The notes: generated from the sequence alone by a model not told the origin. Shown: positions 17,505 to 28,445, counted from the first letter of the stretch. The stretch: 64,000 nt of DNA from CALOFP01 sp942492635 (GCA_942492635.1 CALOFP010000002.1:310001-374000); one strand, 5' to 3'. Numbers and translations are program-made.

Positions 17505-18381
17505 CGGGCAGTTTTCCTCCGACTGATGCTGGATTGAGTTTAAGTAGTTTTTCAAGATAGGGGCGTACGCTTTCTCTTATCTTTGAACCGGTTATTGCCG
17601 AGAGATTCATTCTCGGAATCGATTTTGAGACGATTGCTGAATCGAGGCCGATGAGATTTTTTGCATATTTTGCTGAATCCGCTGGGTGAGAATTAACCCA
17701 GGCAACTGAATCGGAAAGTTGTTCAAGAAAATTTTCTATCTCTCTTTTCTCCTTTTCTGATTCAGGTTGAAAAGTTACAAGGGCTGTCTGAGGAATTCCA
17801 GAGCCCTTTTCACTCTTCATCCAAATATCACGCAGCTGAATAACGGATTTTGTTTCCTTTCCTTTTGTTGCAGCAAGTGTTGCATAGGGTTCCGGAAGAA
17901 TCACGGTGTCAATTCTTCCGTGAATATAGAGGGCCGCGGCTTCGGGTGCGCTTCTGTATCCGATTACCGGAGTGACTCCCGCTTTTTTAAAGAGATATCT
18001 CGATACAATATCGGGTGAAGACCCCGGAGCGGGTATGTAAATCTTCTTTTTGTTGAGATTTGTCAGCGTTTTTGTGATCTTATTTCTGGACACAATTGAA
18101 AGCAGGCCCGTGGATGTTACCGCCAGAAGCTTTATTTTTTTTCCCCTGTTACGTAGCTTTGCAGCAACATTTACGGGAATCATGTAGACAGCTCGCTCAC
18201 CTCTCACAATCCTGGGAAGAACCTCGGTGAGTACATTTCTGTAAAATACCAGTTTTATATTGCTTTTTCCCGAGGCAGCCTTTACAAGAGGAATTGCCGG
18301 CGGAGCTTTCGGAACAACTACCGTAAGAGCCTGAATTGAAACGGCCGTTAAAAGAATGAAGATAATAAGTAAAAGTCTCAT
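17479..18381 (-). CDS. ABC transporter substrate-binding protein, NMT1/SsuA-like
   Basis: A 300-residue exported protein. The signal peptide begins MRLLLIIFILL and ends near residue 18. The mature part has the NMT1/periplasmic-binding layout (IYIPAPGSSPDIVSRYLF, then GRIDTVILPEPYATLA). I chose the ATG at 18381 because it opens directly with the signal peptide; an upstream TTG at 18435 would bury it. No strong ribosome site or consensus promoter was found upstream. The family binds sulfonates, nitrate, thiamine precursors or similar small molecules, and the ligand here is unknown. Confidence 0.82.
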   Translation of the reverse strand: MRLLLIIFILLTAVSIQALTVVVPKAPPAIPLVKAASGKSNIKLVFYRNVLTEVLPRIVRGERAVYMIPVNVAAKLRNRGKKIKLLAVTSTGLLSIVSRNKITKTLTNLNKKKIYIPAPGSSPDIVSRYLFKKAGVTPVIGYRSAPEAAALYIHGRIDTVILPEPYATLAATKGKETKSVIQLRDIWMKSEKGSGIPQTALVTFQPESEKEKREIENFLEQLSDSVAWVNSHPADSAKYAKNLIGLDSAIVSKSIPRMNLSAITGSKIRESVRPYLEKLLKLNPASVGGKLPDEGFYPDR

Positions 18382-18525
18382 GCTGGAATGATAACACTGA
18401 CGCGGGAAATTTCCAGAAAAATAAAACAAGTTCAAAAATCAAAGGCCAAACAGTTGCTTTTACAAAAGCATTATGGTAACTAGCGTTGAACAGAAGTTTG
18501 TTACAATTCCATTAGAGAGGTGTTA

Positions 18526-20199
18526 ATGAGTGCATTTCAAATCTTTTCCCAGTTTCTTGGCGGTCTTGGACTGTTCTTGATGGGGATGAAGGTTATGAGT
18601 GAGGGTATGCAGAAAGTCGCAGGAGACAGACTTAGGCAGATCCTCGGATTTCTTACGTCCAATAGTTTCATGGGAATACTCGTAGGTTTCCTTGTTACAT
18701 TTATCATTCAATCTAGTTCGGCTACTACGGTTATGACAGTCGGATTCGTCAACGCCACACTTATGACGCTGACTCAGGCCATAGGCGTTATTTTCGGTGC
18801 AAACGTGGGAACAACCGTTACAGGTTGGATTGTTTCATTCAAGACGATCAAGTACATTGCACTTCCCCTTGTCGGAGTGGGTGTTCTCACAAGATTTTTC
18901 TCAAAAAGGGAAATTTGGCACTACATCGGCGAAGTTATATTTGGATTCGGTATTCTTTTCCTCGGAATGGAGATCATGAAGCAGGGATTTGCTCCTTTGA
19001 GAGAGTCGCCCGCCTTCATAGAAATGTTTCGCCAGATTGATGGTTCCTCTTTTATTTCGGTCGTTTTCGGAGTTGCCATCGGAACTCTCGCAACCCTAAT
19101 CGTCCAATCCAGTTCCGCCGTGATCGGTATTTCAATCGCACTCGCCTCCCAGGGACTTCTCAACTTCGAGGGAGGTGTTGCAGTTGTTCTCGGTGGAAAC
19201 ATCGGAACGACAATCACTGCTATCCTTGCGAGCATCGGTGCTTCCACCGCTGCAAAGAGAACCGCGCTTGCCCATACACTGTTCAATGTCATTGGTGTGG
19301 TTTTCTTTCTCATATTCTTTTATCCGTTTGTTGCCTTCATCAACGTGCTTCTTCCGGGAGATGCGACCCTTGTGGAGTATGTTCCGAAACATATCGCTCT
19401 TGCCCACACAGTTTTCAACATTACGGCGGTTATCGTTTTCATTCCCTTCATAAAGATTCTCGCCACTCTGTGTGAAAAGATAATTCCTGAGCGGGAAGGT
19501 GAAAAGCTTCGTCCTTCCGGATTCCTCAATATCGATGCGAATCTTCTTGAGACACCCTCAATCGGTCTCATAGAATCAGAAAAGGAACTGGGAGTTATGT
19601 CCGACAGGATTCTTGAAAGCGTCATACTGCTTAGAGATCTGTCCAATTCGAAGGACGAACTGCGAAAATGCAGTGAAAAAATTCTTAAAAATGAAGATAT
19701 TATCGATAAATATCAGTTGTACATCACCGAATTTCTCGTTGCCCTTTCTTCCCGTGCCCTTTCCCAGAATGATGCATCAATGGTGGGAAACTACATGAGT
19801 TATGCGCATAATCTTGAGAAAATGGCAGATTTCATAGAGCATATTACACTTATTCTCGATAAGATCGAGAGGAAGGGGTCTGCCCTCACAGATGAAGCCA
19901 GGGACAATGCCAACAGAATTCTCGATGAGAACATAGAGTTTTTCAGGAAGACCATGGATCAATTCAAAAAGGGTCCGAAAGCCGACAAAAACTTTATGGA
20001 AGAGGCGAATGTCATCGGAAGGCGGGTAAAATCACTTGTAAAGGATGCGAAACTTGCCCACTTCGAAAGATTGAGAGAGAAAGTCTGTCGTTCTCAGACA
20101 GCAGTTTACTATGTAGATATTCTAAACAATCTGGACGGAATGCGTTCACAGATCTACAACATGGCGGAAATCGCTACCGGTTCAAAGTTTACCCAGTAG
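18526..20199 (+). CDS. Na+/phosphate cotransporter family protein (NptA/PF02690) with PhoU-like tail
   Basis: 557 residues. Two inverted membrane repeats carry the family hallmark QSSSATT (residues 62-68) and QSSSAVIG (near 195), expected to bind sodium and phosphate. After about residue 330 the protein is soluble and helical, like the PhoU domain fused to many bacterial members. AGAGAGG at 18514-18520 selects the ATG at 18526 over the GTG at 18520. The gene stands alone, divergent from the ABC operon. Phosphate transport is the family expectation; other anions are possible. Confidence 0.88.
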   Translation: MSAFQIFSQFLGGLGLFLMGMKVMSEGMQKVAGDRLRQILGFLTSNSFMGILVGFLVTFIIQSSSATTVMTVGFVNATLMTLTQAIGVIFGANVGTTVTGWIVSFKTIKYIALPLVGVGVLTRFFSKREIWHYIGEVIFGFGILFLGMEIMKQGFAPLRESPAFIEMFRQIDGSSFISVVFGVAIGTLATLIVQSSSAVIGISIALASQGLLNFEGGVAVVLGGNIGTTITAILASIGASTAAKRTALAHTLFNVIGVVFFLIFFYPFVAFINVLLPGDATLVEYVPKHIALAHTVFNITAVIVFIPFIKILATLCEKIIPEREGEKLRPSGFLNIDANLLETPSIGLIESEKELGVMSDRILESVILLRDLSNSKDELRKCSEKILKNEDIIDKYQLYITEFLVALSSRALSQNDASMVGNYMSYAHNLEKMADFIEHITLILDKIERKGSALTDEARDNANRILDENIEFFRKTMDQFKKGPKADKNFMEEANVIGRRVKSLVKDAKLAHFERLREKVCRSQTAVYYVDILNNLDGMRSQIYNMAEIATGSKFTQ

Positions 20200-20519
20200 A
20201 GTCAATTCGAAATACTGTTTCAATTCCGAATTTCTTATAGCAATCACAAGAATCTTTTTTACTGCCTCGTACAGATTCCATATGCACAATCAACTGCTTG
20301 ATTAGATTTTCATTGAATTTTTCAGATGTTGGAAAAAGCAATCAGCCCGGTCCGAAAAGGTAAGCTTCTATTGCAAAGCCGTACCGGAGTCCCGTTTTTT
20401 TAAAAATTATCGATAAATATCTTTGGATTTAATCTCAAATTAACACAAAAACTGTCCTCGCCGTTATGACTTTTCATAAACGAAGGCCTTTTCTGACCGC
20501 ACTCAGTAATGTTTCAACT
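20200..20519. other. Intergenic stretch between convergent genes
   Basis: No gene or clear terminator was found. A run of seven T near 20400 has only a weak, short GC stem before it. Confidence 0.4.
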
Positions 20520-21914
20520 TCAGGATTCTGCGGGTTCGGTGATACTTCTTTTCCAGCTGCCGCGAAAGAATAGAAGAACTGCTGCAAAAGCAGTCAGTAT
20601 GTTGCTCAAACCCATGCCGGTCCATACGCCGGTTGATCCGTAGTTGAGAAAAAAGCCGAAAAGATAGGCCAGGGGAAGCCTGAATGCCCACAATCTCAGA
20701 AAGCTGACTATCATCACCGGTACGTTTACGCCGGAGGCGTTGAAGGATGCGTTTATGCCTCGAATAATCCCGAACATGGGAACTGACAGGCCGAAATAGA
20801 GCAGGAAGTTCGCGCCCTCTGCGATAATGGTGGGCTCTGAAGGAATGAAAATGGAGATAAGTTGATGCCTGAACAGAACAATAATTCCCATTTCAACTGA
20901 AAGAATAAGAAAGAGAACTCCTATCCCCCTGAATGCGGCCTGCTTTGCCCTATCCATCATTTTCGCGCCCAGGCTCTGACCAATGATCGTCGAAAGTCCC
21001 TGTCCGAGTCCCTGAATCGCAATAAACGCCAGGCTTATGATTCTGTTGCCTATTCCATATCCTCCGAGAGCCTCTCTTGCATTTACGAGTCTTCCGATTA
21101 TGGCGGTGAGGAGAATGAATCCGAAGGCCTCGGCGCTGTGGCCGATTGCAGCAGGAAGTCCGATTTTGAAGATTTTCCTTATCCAGTAAATTCTGGGGAC
21201 AAGATCTTCGGGCTTTAAATAAAACCCTGCCTTTCCCTTCATCAGGATGTATATGGCGATGGATGATGAAATGACGGAAGAGATAACTGTTGCCAAGGCC
21301 GCACCCTTTACTCCCATTGCTGGAATAGGGCCGAAACCCAGAATCAGGAGGGGATCGAGAACCATGTTTACTATGTTTGAAAATAGAACAACCCACATCG
21401 GGGTTATTGTATCACCGCCGGCAGTCATTATTATCCTGAAAACGGCGAATGTGAAAAAGAATGGCATGCCTGCGAAGAAGACTGTCAGATAATCTGTTGC
21501 AGGTGTTGCGATGGAAGAGATATCCGTAATCAAAGGAACCAGGAAGGGCAGCGAAAGGATGCCTGTGATGGAGATTACCGTTCCGCTGATGATTGATGTG
21601 CTTAAAACCTGTGCAGCAGCAAGGTTTGCGCTCTTCTTCTCATCGGCACCGGTGTACTGCGAAACAAGGGCCGTTCCCGACATTGCGAAACCGCCGGCAA
21701 AGGAGATGAAAAACCATATCAGTGGAAAGCCGACTTGAAGCCCCGCGACAGCGTTTCCTGACTCCGAGCCGGAAAGTCTGCCGAGCCAGAATGTGTCTGT
21801 AAGCTGATAAACAGTTTCGAGAACAGCTGCCAGCATTACCGGCCAGCCCAGCTTCATCATGAGAGGGAAAATCCTGCCGTGAAGAATCTCGCTGCGGGAA
21901 ATAGCATTGGACAT
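20520..21914 (-). CDS. MATE-family multidrug/cation efflux protein
   Basis: A 464-residue inner-membrane protein with about twelve hydrophobic segments in two similar halves, as in the NorM/DinF superfamily. The N-terminal half contains LAAVLETVYQLTDTFWLGRL and the second half shows the matching ALGGYGIGNRI segment. Such proteins expel drugs or other compounds in exchange for sodium or protons. GGGGTGA precedes the ATG and a consensus-like promoter lies upstream. No regulator is adjacent. Confidence 0.9.
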   Translation of the reverse strand: MSNAISRSEILHGRIFPLMMKLGWPVMLAAVLETVYQLTDTFWLGRLSGSESGNAVAGLQVGFPLIWFFISFAGGFAMSGTALVSQYTGADEKKSANLAAAQVLSTSIISGTVISITGILSLPFLVPLITDISSIATPATDYLTVFFAGMPFFFTFAVFRIIMTAGGDTITPMWVVLFSNIVNMVLDPLLILGFGPIPAMGVKGAALATVISSVISSSIAIYILMKGKAGFYLKPEDLVPRIYWIRKIFKIGLPAAIGHSAEAFGFILLTAIIGRLVNAREALGGYGIGNRIISLAFIAIQGLGQGLSTIIGQSLGAKMMDRAKQAAFRGIGVLFLILSVEMGIIVLFRHQLISIFIPSEPTIIAEGANFLLYFGLSVPMFGIIRGINASFNASGVNVPVMIVSFLRLWAFRLPLAYLFGFFLNYGSTGVWTGMGLSNILTAFAAVLLFFRGSWKRSITEPAES

Positions 21915-21941
21915 AGTTCACCCCGTGAATAATTCCGGATC

Positions 21942-21969
21942 ATTATAGATATAATGGATTCTTTTTCAA
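21942..21969 (-). promoter_or_regulatory. Promoter for the MATE gene
   Basis: Read on the - strand: TTGAAA (21969-21964), a 16-nt spacer and a perfect TATAAT (21947-21942), about 28 nt before the start codon. Confidence 0.6.
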
Positions 21970-22072
21970 ATTAGTCTTGATGTTTGTCCCATTGTAAAAA
22001 ATTGAAGATATAAGAATCTTTCGGAAAATGATGAAAAAGATGGTCTATCGAGAGAGAAAATGGAAAAGAAAA

Positions 22073-23755
22073 TTAGATGCAGAGTCCGTCCGTGCAATTT
22101 CCGGTTAAACAGTCTCCGTTAATAACACAGTGTTTTGTTCTATGACATGGAACGCATGATCCACCGCAATCCATATCTGTTTCACTCCCGTTACGAACGG
22201 AATCACTGCAGTTGGGAACTGTGCATTTTGTTCCCTGGCAAATTCCGCTCATGCACTCCGAATTATTTGTACACAGCTCATCGCCACATTTTTTGCAGCT
22301 TCCACCACAGTCGACAGCCGTTTCATCACCGTTTTTATAGTTGTCAGAACAGCTGGGACAGTGAAATCCAAGAACTGTGGCTTTGGCGCCGTCAAGAATC
22401 GCTCCGTAATGTCCTCCCCAGTTTTCGGAATCTTTCCCGCCGTCTTCAAAAATTATTCTCTCAATTGCTGATGAATAGCTTGAAAATGTGTGCTGCTCGA
22501 ATATCCAGTTTTCATTGACGGTTTTATTCCCTGTTGAGAAAGAGTCGATCTGAGTCCCGTTTTCAGCAACTATTTTAGCCGACAAGGAGTAAAAATCACC
22601 TCCGTACTGTTGTCTGACAAACCATTCTCCGACAAGGATTTCTGGGCGAGTAGCCAATTGTTCAACGGAGTATCCTACGTTTGAGAGGTTTACTGTCTGT
22701 CTTTTTCTATTCCATTGGTGGGAAGTAACAAATGCATGTTTTTCTCTTTCATCAGGACATCTAGTAGATATCACAGTCCAGCCGTCGCCACCGTTCTCAA
22801 AAAGATCCCACCCGGAAAGACCTCCTTGAGCACTTCCATTATTCAGAACATTGCACCCCTCCAGACAGATGTTCTGATTGCAGATGCCGCTTTCGCAGTC
22901 GGATCCGAACTCACAGTGCATTCCTCCTCGGCATAAATCGCATGTCGGACCGCCACAATCGATGCCGGTTTCGTCTCCGTTTTTCGAAAGGTCTGAACAG
23001 GAAGGTTCGGTGCAGACAGAATTGATGCACGATTTTGTAGAACAGTCCAGATGGTTGTTGCAACCTTGACCTACACCGCAGGGTTCGCAGGCTCCCCCGC
23101 AGTCTATCTCGCTTTCGTGGCCGTTTTTTATTCCGTCGTCGCAGGAGCTTTCCTGACAGACACCCTCAGTGCAGATGAAACTTTCGCAGTCGTAATTCGT
23201 TGAACACTCTTTTCCCGTTTGACAAGGAGCGCAGTTTCCTCCGCAGTCCACATCGGTTTCCGTACCGTTTTTTATGGAATCGTTGCAGGAAGGATTAGCG
23301 GGAGAAGAGCTGTCGGAGTCATCCTTATCACCATCCTTATCGATTTTATCATCCGTCCCTTCGTCGTTGTCTATCTTATCCGGTGATTCGTCATCTTCGT
23401 TTTCGGAATCTGAACTTTGACCGGTATCGTCTGATCCGTTAATGGAGTCGTTTTTTTCTGAGCTGTCATCAAGGCTGTCAGAACCGTTATCTTCGTCGTT
23501 CTTTTTATCGTTACCTTCATCATTTGCCATCCCGGTTGCGTCTGAGCAGTGTATGAAAGAATCTTCAATACATGTTGCGCCTCTTGCTGCGCAGTCATCG
23601 GAAACTACCCATGAAGAGTCGAAATTACACAACATAACTTTTCCGTCACCACACTTTTCCAATCCGTTTTCACATATTTCGCCATCGTTCTCTTCTGAAA
23701 TGCATGATGAGAAAATAAAGGACATGAAAAAAATTAAGATCAATATAGTTTTCAT
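22073..23755 (-). CDS. Exported lipoprotein with FBA (F-box-associated) glycan-binding-type domain and DCGG cysteine-rich repeats
   Basis: 560 residues. Lipobox FSSC has its cysteine at residue 18. Residues 24-75 are a cysteine-rich module, and about 76-150 are an Asp/Ser/Asn/Glu linker. Three repeats of about 48 residues (pattern C-D-KNG-ET-DCGG-C-C) follow at about 156-298. Residues about 300-465 match the FBA domain of FBXO2/FBXO6/NCCRP1: FENGGDGW, then FVTSHQWNRKRQTVNL, GEWF, QHTFSSY and IIFEDGGKDSENWGGHYGA. Two more cysteine repeats end the protein. In FBXO2 this domain binds high-mannose N-glycan cores through a Tyr-Trp pair; here the Trp is kept and the Tyr is Asn. The exported location suggests binding of an external glycan or glycoprotein. 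The domain call is strong and the ligand is unknown. Confidence 0.88.
   Translation of the reverse strand: MKTILILIFFMSFIFSSCISEENDGEICENGLEKCGDGKVMLCNFDSSWVVSDDCAARGATCIEDSFIHCSDATGMANDEGNDKKNDEDNGSDSLDDSSEKNDSINGSDDTGQSSDSENEDDESPDKIDNDEGTDDKIDKDGDKDDSDSSSPANPSCNDSIKNGTETDVDCGGNCAPCQTGKECSTNYDCESFICTEGVCQESSCDDGIKNGHESEIDCGGACEPCGVGQGCNNHLDCSTKSCINSVCTEPSCSDLSKNGDETGIDCGGPTCDLCRGGMHCEFGSDCESGICNQNICLEGCNVLNNGSAQGGLSGWDLFENGGDGWTVISTRCPDEREKHAFVTSHQWNRKRQTVNLSNVGYSVEQLATRPEILVGEWFVRQQYGGDFYSLSAKIVAENGTQIDSFSTGNKTVNENWIFEQHTFSSYSSAIERIIFEDGGKDSENWGGHYGAILDGAKATVLGFHCPSCSDNYKNGDETAVDCGGSCKKCGDELCTNNSECMSGICQGTKCTVPNCSDSVRNGSETDMDCGGSCVPCHRTKHCVINGDCLTGNCTDGLCI
22076..22354 (-). repeat. Two DCGG cysteine-rich protein repeats
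   Basis: Copies 4 and 5 start SCSDNYKNG and NCSDSVRNG and have the same spacing as copies 1-3. They close the protein after the FBA domain. Confidence 0.85.
22361..22858 (-). other. FBA domain-coding segment
   Basis: This segment encodes residues about 300-465 of the lipoprotein. It interrupts the series of cysteine-rich repeats between copy 3 and copy 4. It has very few cysteines itself, unlike its flanks. Confidence 0.85.
22859..23292 (-). repeat. Three DCGG cysteine-rich protein repeats
   Basis: Copies 1-3 start SCNDSIKNG, SCDDGIKNG and SCSDLSKNG, each followed by E-T/S, DCGG and a CxxC-like pair. Each copy is about 48 residues with eight or more cysteines. Similar modules occur in secreted proteins of Myxococcota-type bacteria. 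Confidence 0.85.
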
Positions 23756-23810
23756 TGTTCTCCCTCCCGAGTAAAATTAGTAATATAATTCAGTTGTTAT
23801 TGATTGTTGA

Positions 23811-23839
23811 ATTGTAAAGTTTCTTGAGGAAAACGTCAA
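23811..23839 (-). promoter_or_regulatory. Promoter for the FBA lipoprotein gene
   Basis: On the - strand: TTGACG (23839-23834), a 17-nt spacer and TACAAT (23816-23811). The leader would be about 48 nt, with GGGAGGGAG just before the ATG. Confidence 0.65.
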
Positions 23840-24041
23840 GAAAATAAACATGGTGGTTTGTATTAGGTTTCGATTGGTTTTTTTGATTTATTGGAGAAGG
23901 TTCAACATTTGTTTAAAAGAGAGCCTTTTTTGGATAAAACCGGAATAAGAGATTCGTTGATTGTTTTGATAAAATTACAGAGTTCGTCTCGAAAAGGTAT
24001 CTTTTGTAAAAAGGCATCGAGAAGGAGAGGCGGGATAAATA

Positions 24042-25466
24042 CTACTGCTGACAGTCGCTCTTTTTCTCCTCATATTTTTCTTTCATATTTTGGAGAAGAT
24101 CCTTGATTTTTTCTTTTCCCTTCGAAAGTTTTGATAGGAGCTGAGTTCTTTTCTGCTGAAACTTTTCACGTTTCTGGTTGAATTTTCTTTTCTCATCAAG
24201 CTCCAGGTTGTCGTATTTAAGTGCAATTTCTTCCTTTTCTGTACGGAGTTCTCCGCTGGCATCCGATTTCATTTTTTTCCATACCTGTTCTTTCCTGTAG
24301 AGATTGTTATCCAGTCTAATTTTTTCATCCTCGACCTTGTTGGTCATATCTATGACCTTCATATTTAAGCGATCAATATTTTTCGAAGCTTTTGCTCTCG
24401 GATTTTTGTAGCGAATTGCAAGATCCTTTTCGAAAGCCTTTTGTCGTCTTTCCCTGTCTTTTTCCCACATTTTTTTCTGTTTTTCTCTATTTTCCTTAAG
24501 TAAAGCGAGCTTGCGATCCCTTTCCTTTTTCGCCAAGTTTATGAGTGAATCGTTCCGGTTTTTGGCCTTCTTTTTCTCCTTATAAAACTTTTTAAGGTTT
24601 GCTTGAGCCATCTTTTTCTTTTTAGCATTGGCTTTTGTATATCTTTTAAGTTCCTGTTGAAGCTTCTGGCTCTCCATTGCAAGTTTCATATCAAGTTTTT
24701 CGGAGGCACTCTCAAGTTCTTTGTCCTTAAGGTTTTTCTCAAGATCCTTCCGTTCCTGTTCAATCTCTGTCTGAATTTTCGATAGCTTATCTGCCTGTTT
24801 TAGGGCGAACTCTTCCATTTCCTTTTCGACAGCCTTTACTTCGTTTTTCTTTTTTTCCTCTTTCTTATCCCACTCTGAGAATCTGGAGTTGAGTTCATCG
24901 AATTTTTTTTGGTAGCCCTTTTCAAGCGTTTGTTTTATTTTGCGATCTTCATCTTCCTGAGTCATGGCGATTCGTTCGTTTTTGTCCATAATCGCCTTGT
25001 CTTTTTTGTTGAAATCATCCTCAACTCTCTGACGTACGTTTTCAAGATCTTGAAGTTTCTTTTCCTCGTCTTCCTTATTCTTTTTTATTGATGCAAGTTT
25101 ATTGTCAAGGTCTTCTATCTTCCTGGATTGAAGTTTTTTAAACATCTCCATCTGGTTGTCGACATCTTTTATCCTTCGTTCATAGCGCTGCTGGGCAGCT
25201 TCAAGGTCCCTCACCCGGTTTTTTTCAAGTTTTTCATGTAGTTTTTTAAGGGAAACAGGTTGCTCCTTGTCGATTTTCATGATGTCTGATTCAATTTTCT
25301 CTATCGACTTTTCAAGCTTCTCTTCATTTTTTGACCAGTCCTTCTTTACCTTTGTCACTTTTTTCTTGAAGTAGTTTTCAACTTTTGAACATTTTTCTGC
25401 GTATAGAACTCCCGAAAACAGGAGAGCGCAGCAGATGAAAAGGGGTAATAGAGTTCCTCGTTTCAT
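24042..25466 (-). CDS. Secreted long coiled-coil protein, Lys/Glu-rich
   Basis: 474 residues. A Sec signal peptide ends near residue 23 (LYA before EKC). Nearly all of the remainder is Lys/Glu/Asp/Leu-rich with heptad spacing, predicting one long, highly charged coiled coil. The only mature cysteines visible are near the N-terminus (EKCSKV) and the C-terminus (SDCQQ), so end-to-end or intermolecular disulfides are possible. I do not recognise a family. A periplasmic spacer or structural filament is a guess. Confidence 0.75.
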   Translation of the reverse strand: MKRGTLLPLFICCALLFSGVLYAEKCSKVENYFKKKVTKVKKDWSKNEEKLEKSIEKIESDIMKIDKEQPVSLKKLHEKLEKNRVRDLEAAQQRYERRIKDVDNQMEMFKKLQSRKIEDLDNKLASIKKNKEDEEKKLQDLENVRQRVEDDFNKKDKAIMDKNERIAMTQEDEDRKIKQTLEKGYQKKFDELNSRFSEWDKKEEKKKNEVKAVEKEMEEFALKQADKLSKIQTEIEQERKDLEKNLKDKELESASEKLDMKLAMESQKLQQELKRYTKANAKKKKMAQANLKKFYKEKKKAKNRNDSLINLAKKERDRKLALLKENREKQKKMWEKDRERRQKAFEKDLAIRYKNPRAKASKNIDRLNMKVIDMTNKVEDEKIRLDNNLYRKEQVWKKMKSDASGELRTEKEEIALKYDNLELDEKRKFNQKREKFQQKRTQLLSKLSKGKEKIKDLLQNMKEKYEEKKSDCQQ

Positions 25467-25504
25467 GGATAGACTCCTTTAAGCTGTGTTTGTTCCAACA
25501 CAAA

Positions 25505-25513
25505 ATTATAACA
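25505..25513 (-). promoter_or_regulatory. Extended -10 element for the coiled-coil gene
   Basis: On the - strand TGT-TATAAT (25513-25505), a perfect extended -10. No good -35 is visible. It lies about 38 nt before the start codon. Confidence 0.4.
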
Positions 25514-25606
25514 AAAAGAAGTTTTAACGCTATTAAATTTTGAGGGTTTTTAAACTTCTGGAATTAATCTTTGAATAAAGCAGGAATGTTTTTATGACAA
25601 GTGATT

Positions 25607-26050
25607 TCAACTGTTAAAGTCGTCGTTGTCGAAAACATCATCGGATCTTGTCCGTTCGATTTTACCGGAGATGTCTCCGTTTTCGAATCGAACGTTTCCC
25701 TTGAAATGTTTAGAAAAAAGAGAAATGTAAAGTGAACGGGTAAAGGGGATAAGTAGTGTCAAACCAAGGAAATCGGTAAAAAATCCGGGGGTGAGAAGGG
25801 TGATTCCTCCAATTAGAACCATGAGTCCCTGGATCAGTTCGTTTCCCGGCACTTCACCTTTATTCAGTTTCTGCTGTACTTTCATGAAAATTTGGAATCC
25901 CTCTTGGCGAGCAAGATTCGCACCGACCAGGGCGGTGACAACTGTTATCATTATCGTAGGAATAACGCCAATTATTGATCCTACAGTGAGAAAAAGCCAA
26001 ACCTCAACAATTGGAATGATGATGAAAATTGAAAAAATAGCTGCAAACAT
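25607..26050 (-). CDS. fxsA: FxsA family membrane protein
   Basis: A 147-residue inner-membrane protein with three to four hydrophobic segments. The N-terminal IIPIVEVWLFLTVGSIIG, the basic ARQEGFQIF loop and LLTPGFFTDFLGLTLLIP fit the FxsA family. In E. coli FxsA affects phage exclusion, but its biochemical role is unknown. AGGAGG is 6 nt before the ATG. The C-terminal tail is acidic and soluble. Confidence 0.88.
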   Translation of the reverse strand: MFAAIFSIFIIIPIVEVWLFLTVGSIIGVIPTIMITVVTALVGANLARQEGFQIFMKVQQKLNKGEVPGNELIQGLMVLIGGITLLTPGFFTDFLGLTLLIPFTRSLYISLFSKHFKGNVRFENGDISGKIERTRSDDVFDNDDFNS

Positions 26051-26076
26051 AGAGAACCTCCTTCATGTTTGAAATC

Positions 26077-26104
26077 ATTATACATGAGAAAGAGAACAGT
26101 TCAA
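26077..26104 (-). promoter_or_regulatory. Promoter for fxsA
   Basis: On the - strand TTGAAC (26104-26099), a 16-nt spacer and a perfect TATAAT (26082-26077). Confidence 0.6.
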
Positions 26105-26563
26105 CTGAAACCTTGATGGTTAGGTGTTTTACTTGGTGAGTTGTCTCTATCTGCTTCGCTTTATTTTATATTGCATGTTGATTGACCAGATTAGTCCTGT
26201 GATAGCGATTCTTAGTGACATGAATTTGACTTATACAGAAAGCCTTTTTTATCCAGACGGGAGAAAATTGTGGTTTAGAGGGAAAAGAAAAGAGTTGGAC
26301 TGAAGAAAGGCCGGTCCTCTTTGTTAAGATATGAATTTATCCATTCATAAAAGAGGTTTGTCCTTTACTACACTGGATTTAATGATGATTTCAATGAAAC
26401 ATGTTTTGTCGTCGGGTTTGGGAAAATTATCCTATACAATATTAATAACAGGGAAAAGAAGTTGCGGATTTCAGGATAGTATTCTTTTTTAAACATCAGT
26501 TTGGGTAACAGCTAGTTATATCAAGCTGTTGAACGTTAGGTTGGTTTTTTTTTGAAAAAAGAG
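26105..26563. other. Upstream region of the rRNA operon
   Basis: AT-rich DNA without a reading frame. It may hold upstream activating sequence or further rrn promoters. Weak TTGACT- and TTGACC-like boxes near 26170-26235 lack good partners, so none is claimed. Confidence 0.4.
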
Positions 26564-26592
26564 TTGACATTGGATAGTCGGATAGCTATATT
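26564..26592 (+). promoter_or_regulatory. rRNA operon promoter
   Basis: TTGACA (26564-26569), a 17-nt spacer and TATATT (26587-26592). An A/T-rich stretch precedes it and a GC-rich discriminator follows. The leader to 16S is about 105 nt. Confidence 0.8.
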
Positions 26593-26625
26593 AGTCGAGC
26601 GCTTCGGAGAGAGGCGAGGTCATTG

Positions 26626-26647
26626 AAAACTGAGCAGCAGCAAAAGA
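26626..26647 (+). repeat. 5' arm of the 16S rRNA processing stem
   Basis: Pairs with 28259-28280 over 22 nt, with only two G-U pairs, bracketing 16S. This is the expected RNase III-type precursor stem. Confidence 0.75.
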
Positions 26648-26662
26648 AATAAAAAATCGCAC

Positions 26663-26682
26663 TGAAATCCGCAAGGATTTCA
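26663..26682 (+). other. GNRA hairpin in the 16S leader
   Basis: TGAAATCC and GGATTTCA form an 8-bp stem closed by the tetraloop GCAA, between the processing stem arm and mature 16S. Confidence 0.6.
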
Positions 26683-26704
26683 ATGATAAAACGTGACTAG
26701 GATT

Positions 26705-28250
<1,546 letters not shown>

Positions 28251-28258
28251 CAAGAGAT

Positions 28259-28280
28259 TCTTTTGTTGCTGCTTAGTTTT
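28259..28280 (+). repeat. 3' arm of the 16S rRNA processing stem
   Basis: Complement of 26626-26647. Confidence 0.75.
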
Positions 28281-28290
28281 GAGTGGTCTC

Positions 28291-28367
<77 letters not shown>

Positions 28368-28445
28368 CCGAGATCGGCGGATGAATATCCGTGACTTCGG
28401 GAAGATTGGCGTGGCACTTGCCTGACAATCTGGAGACTCGAGCGT

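Noticed and set aside
18382..18435. Longer start (TTG) for the ABC binding protein
   Set aside because: It would put 18 polar residues ahead of a clear signal peptide and has no ribosome site.
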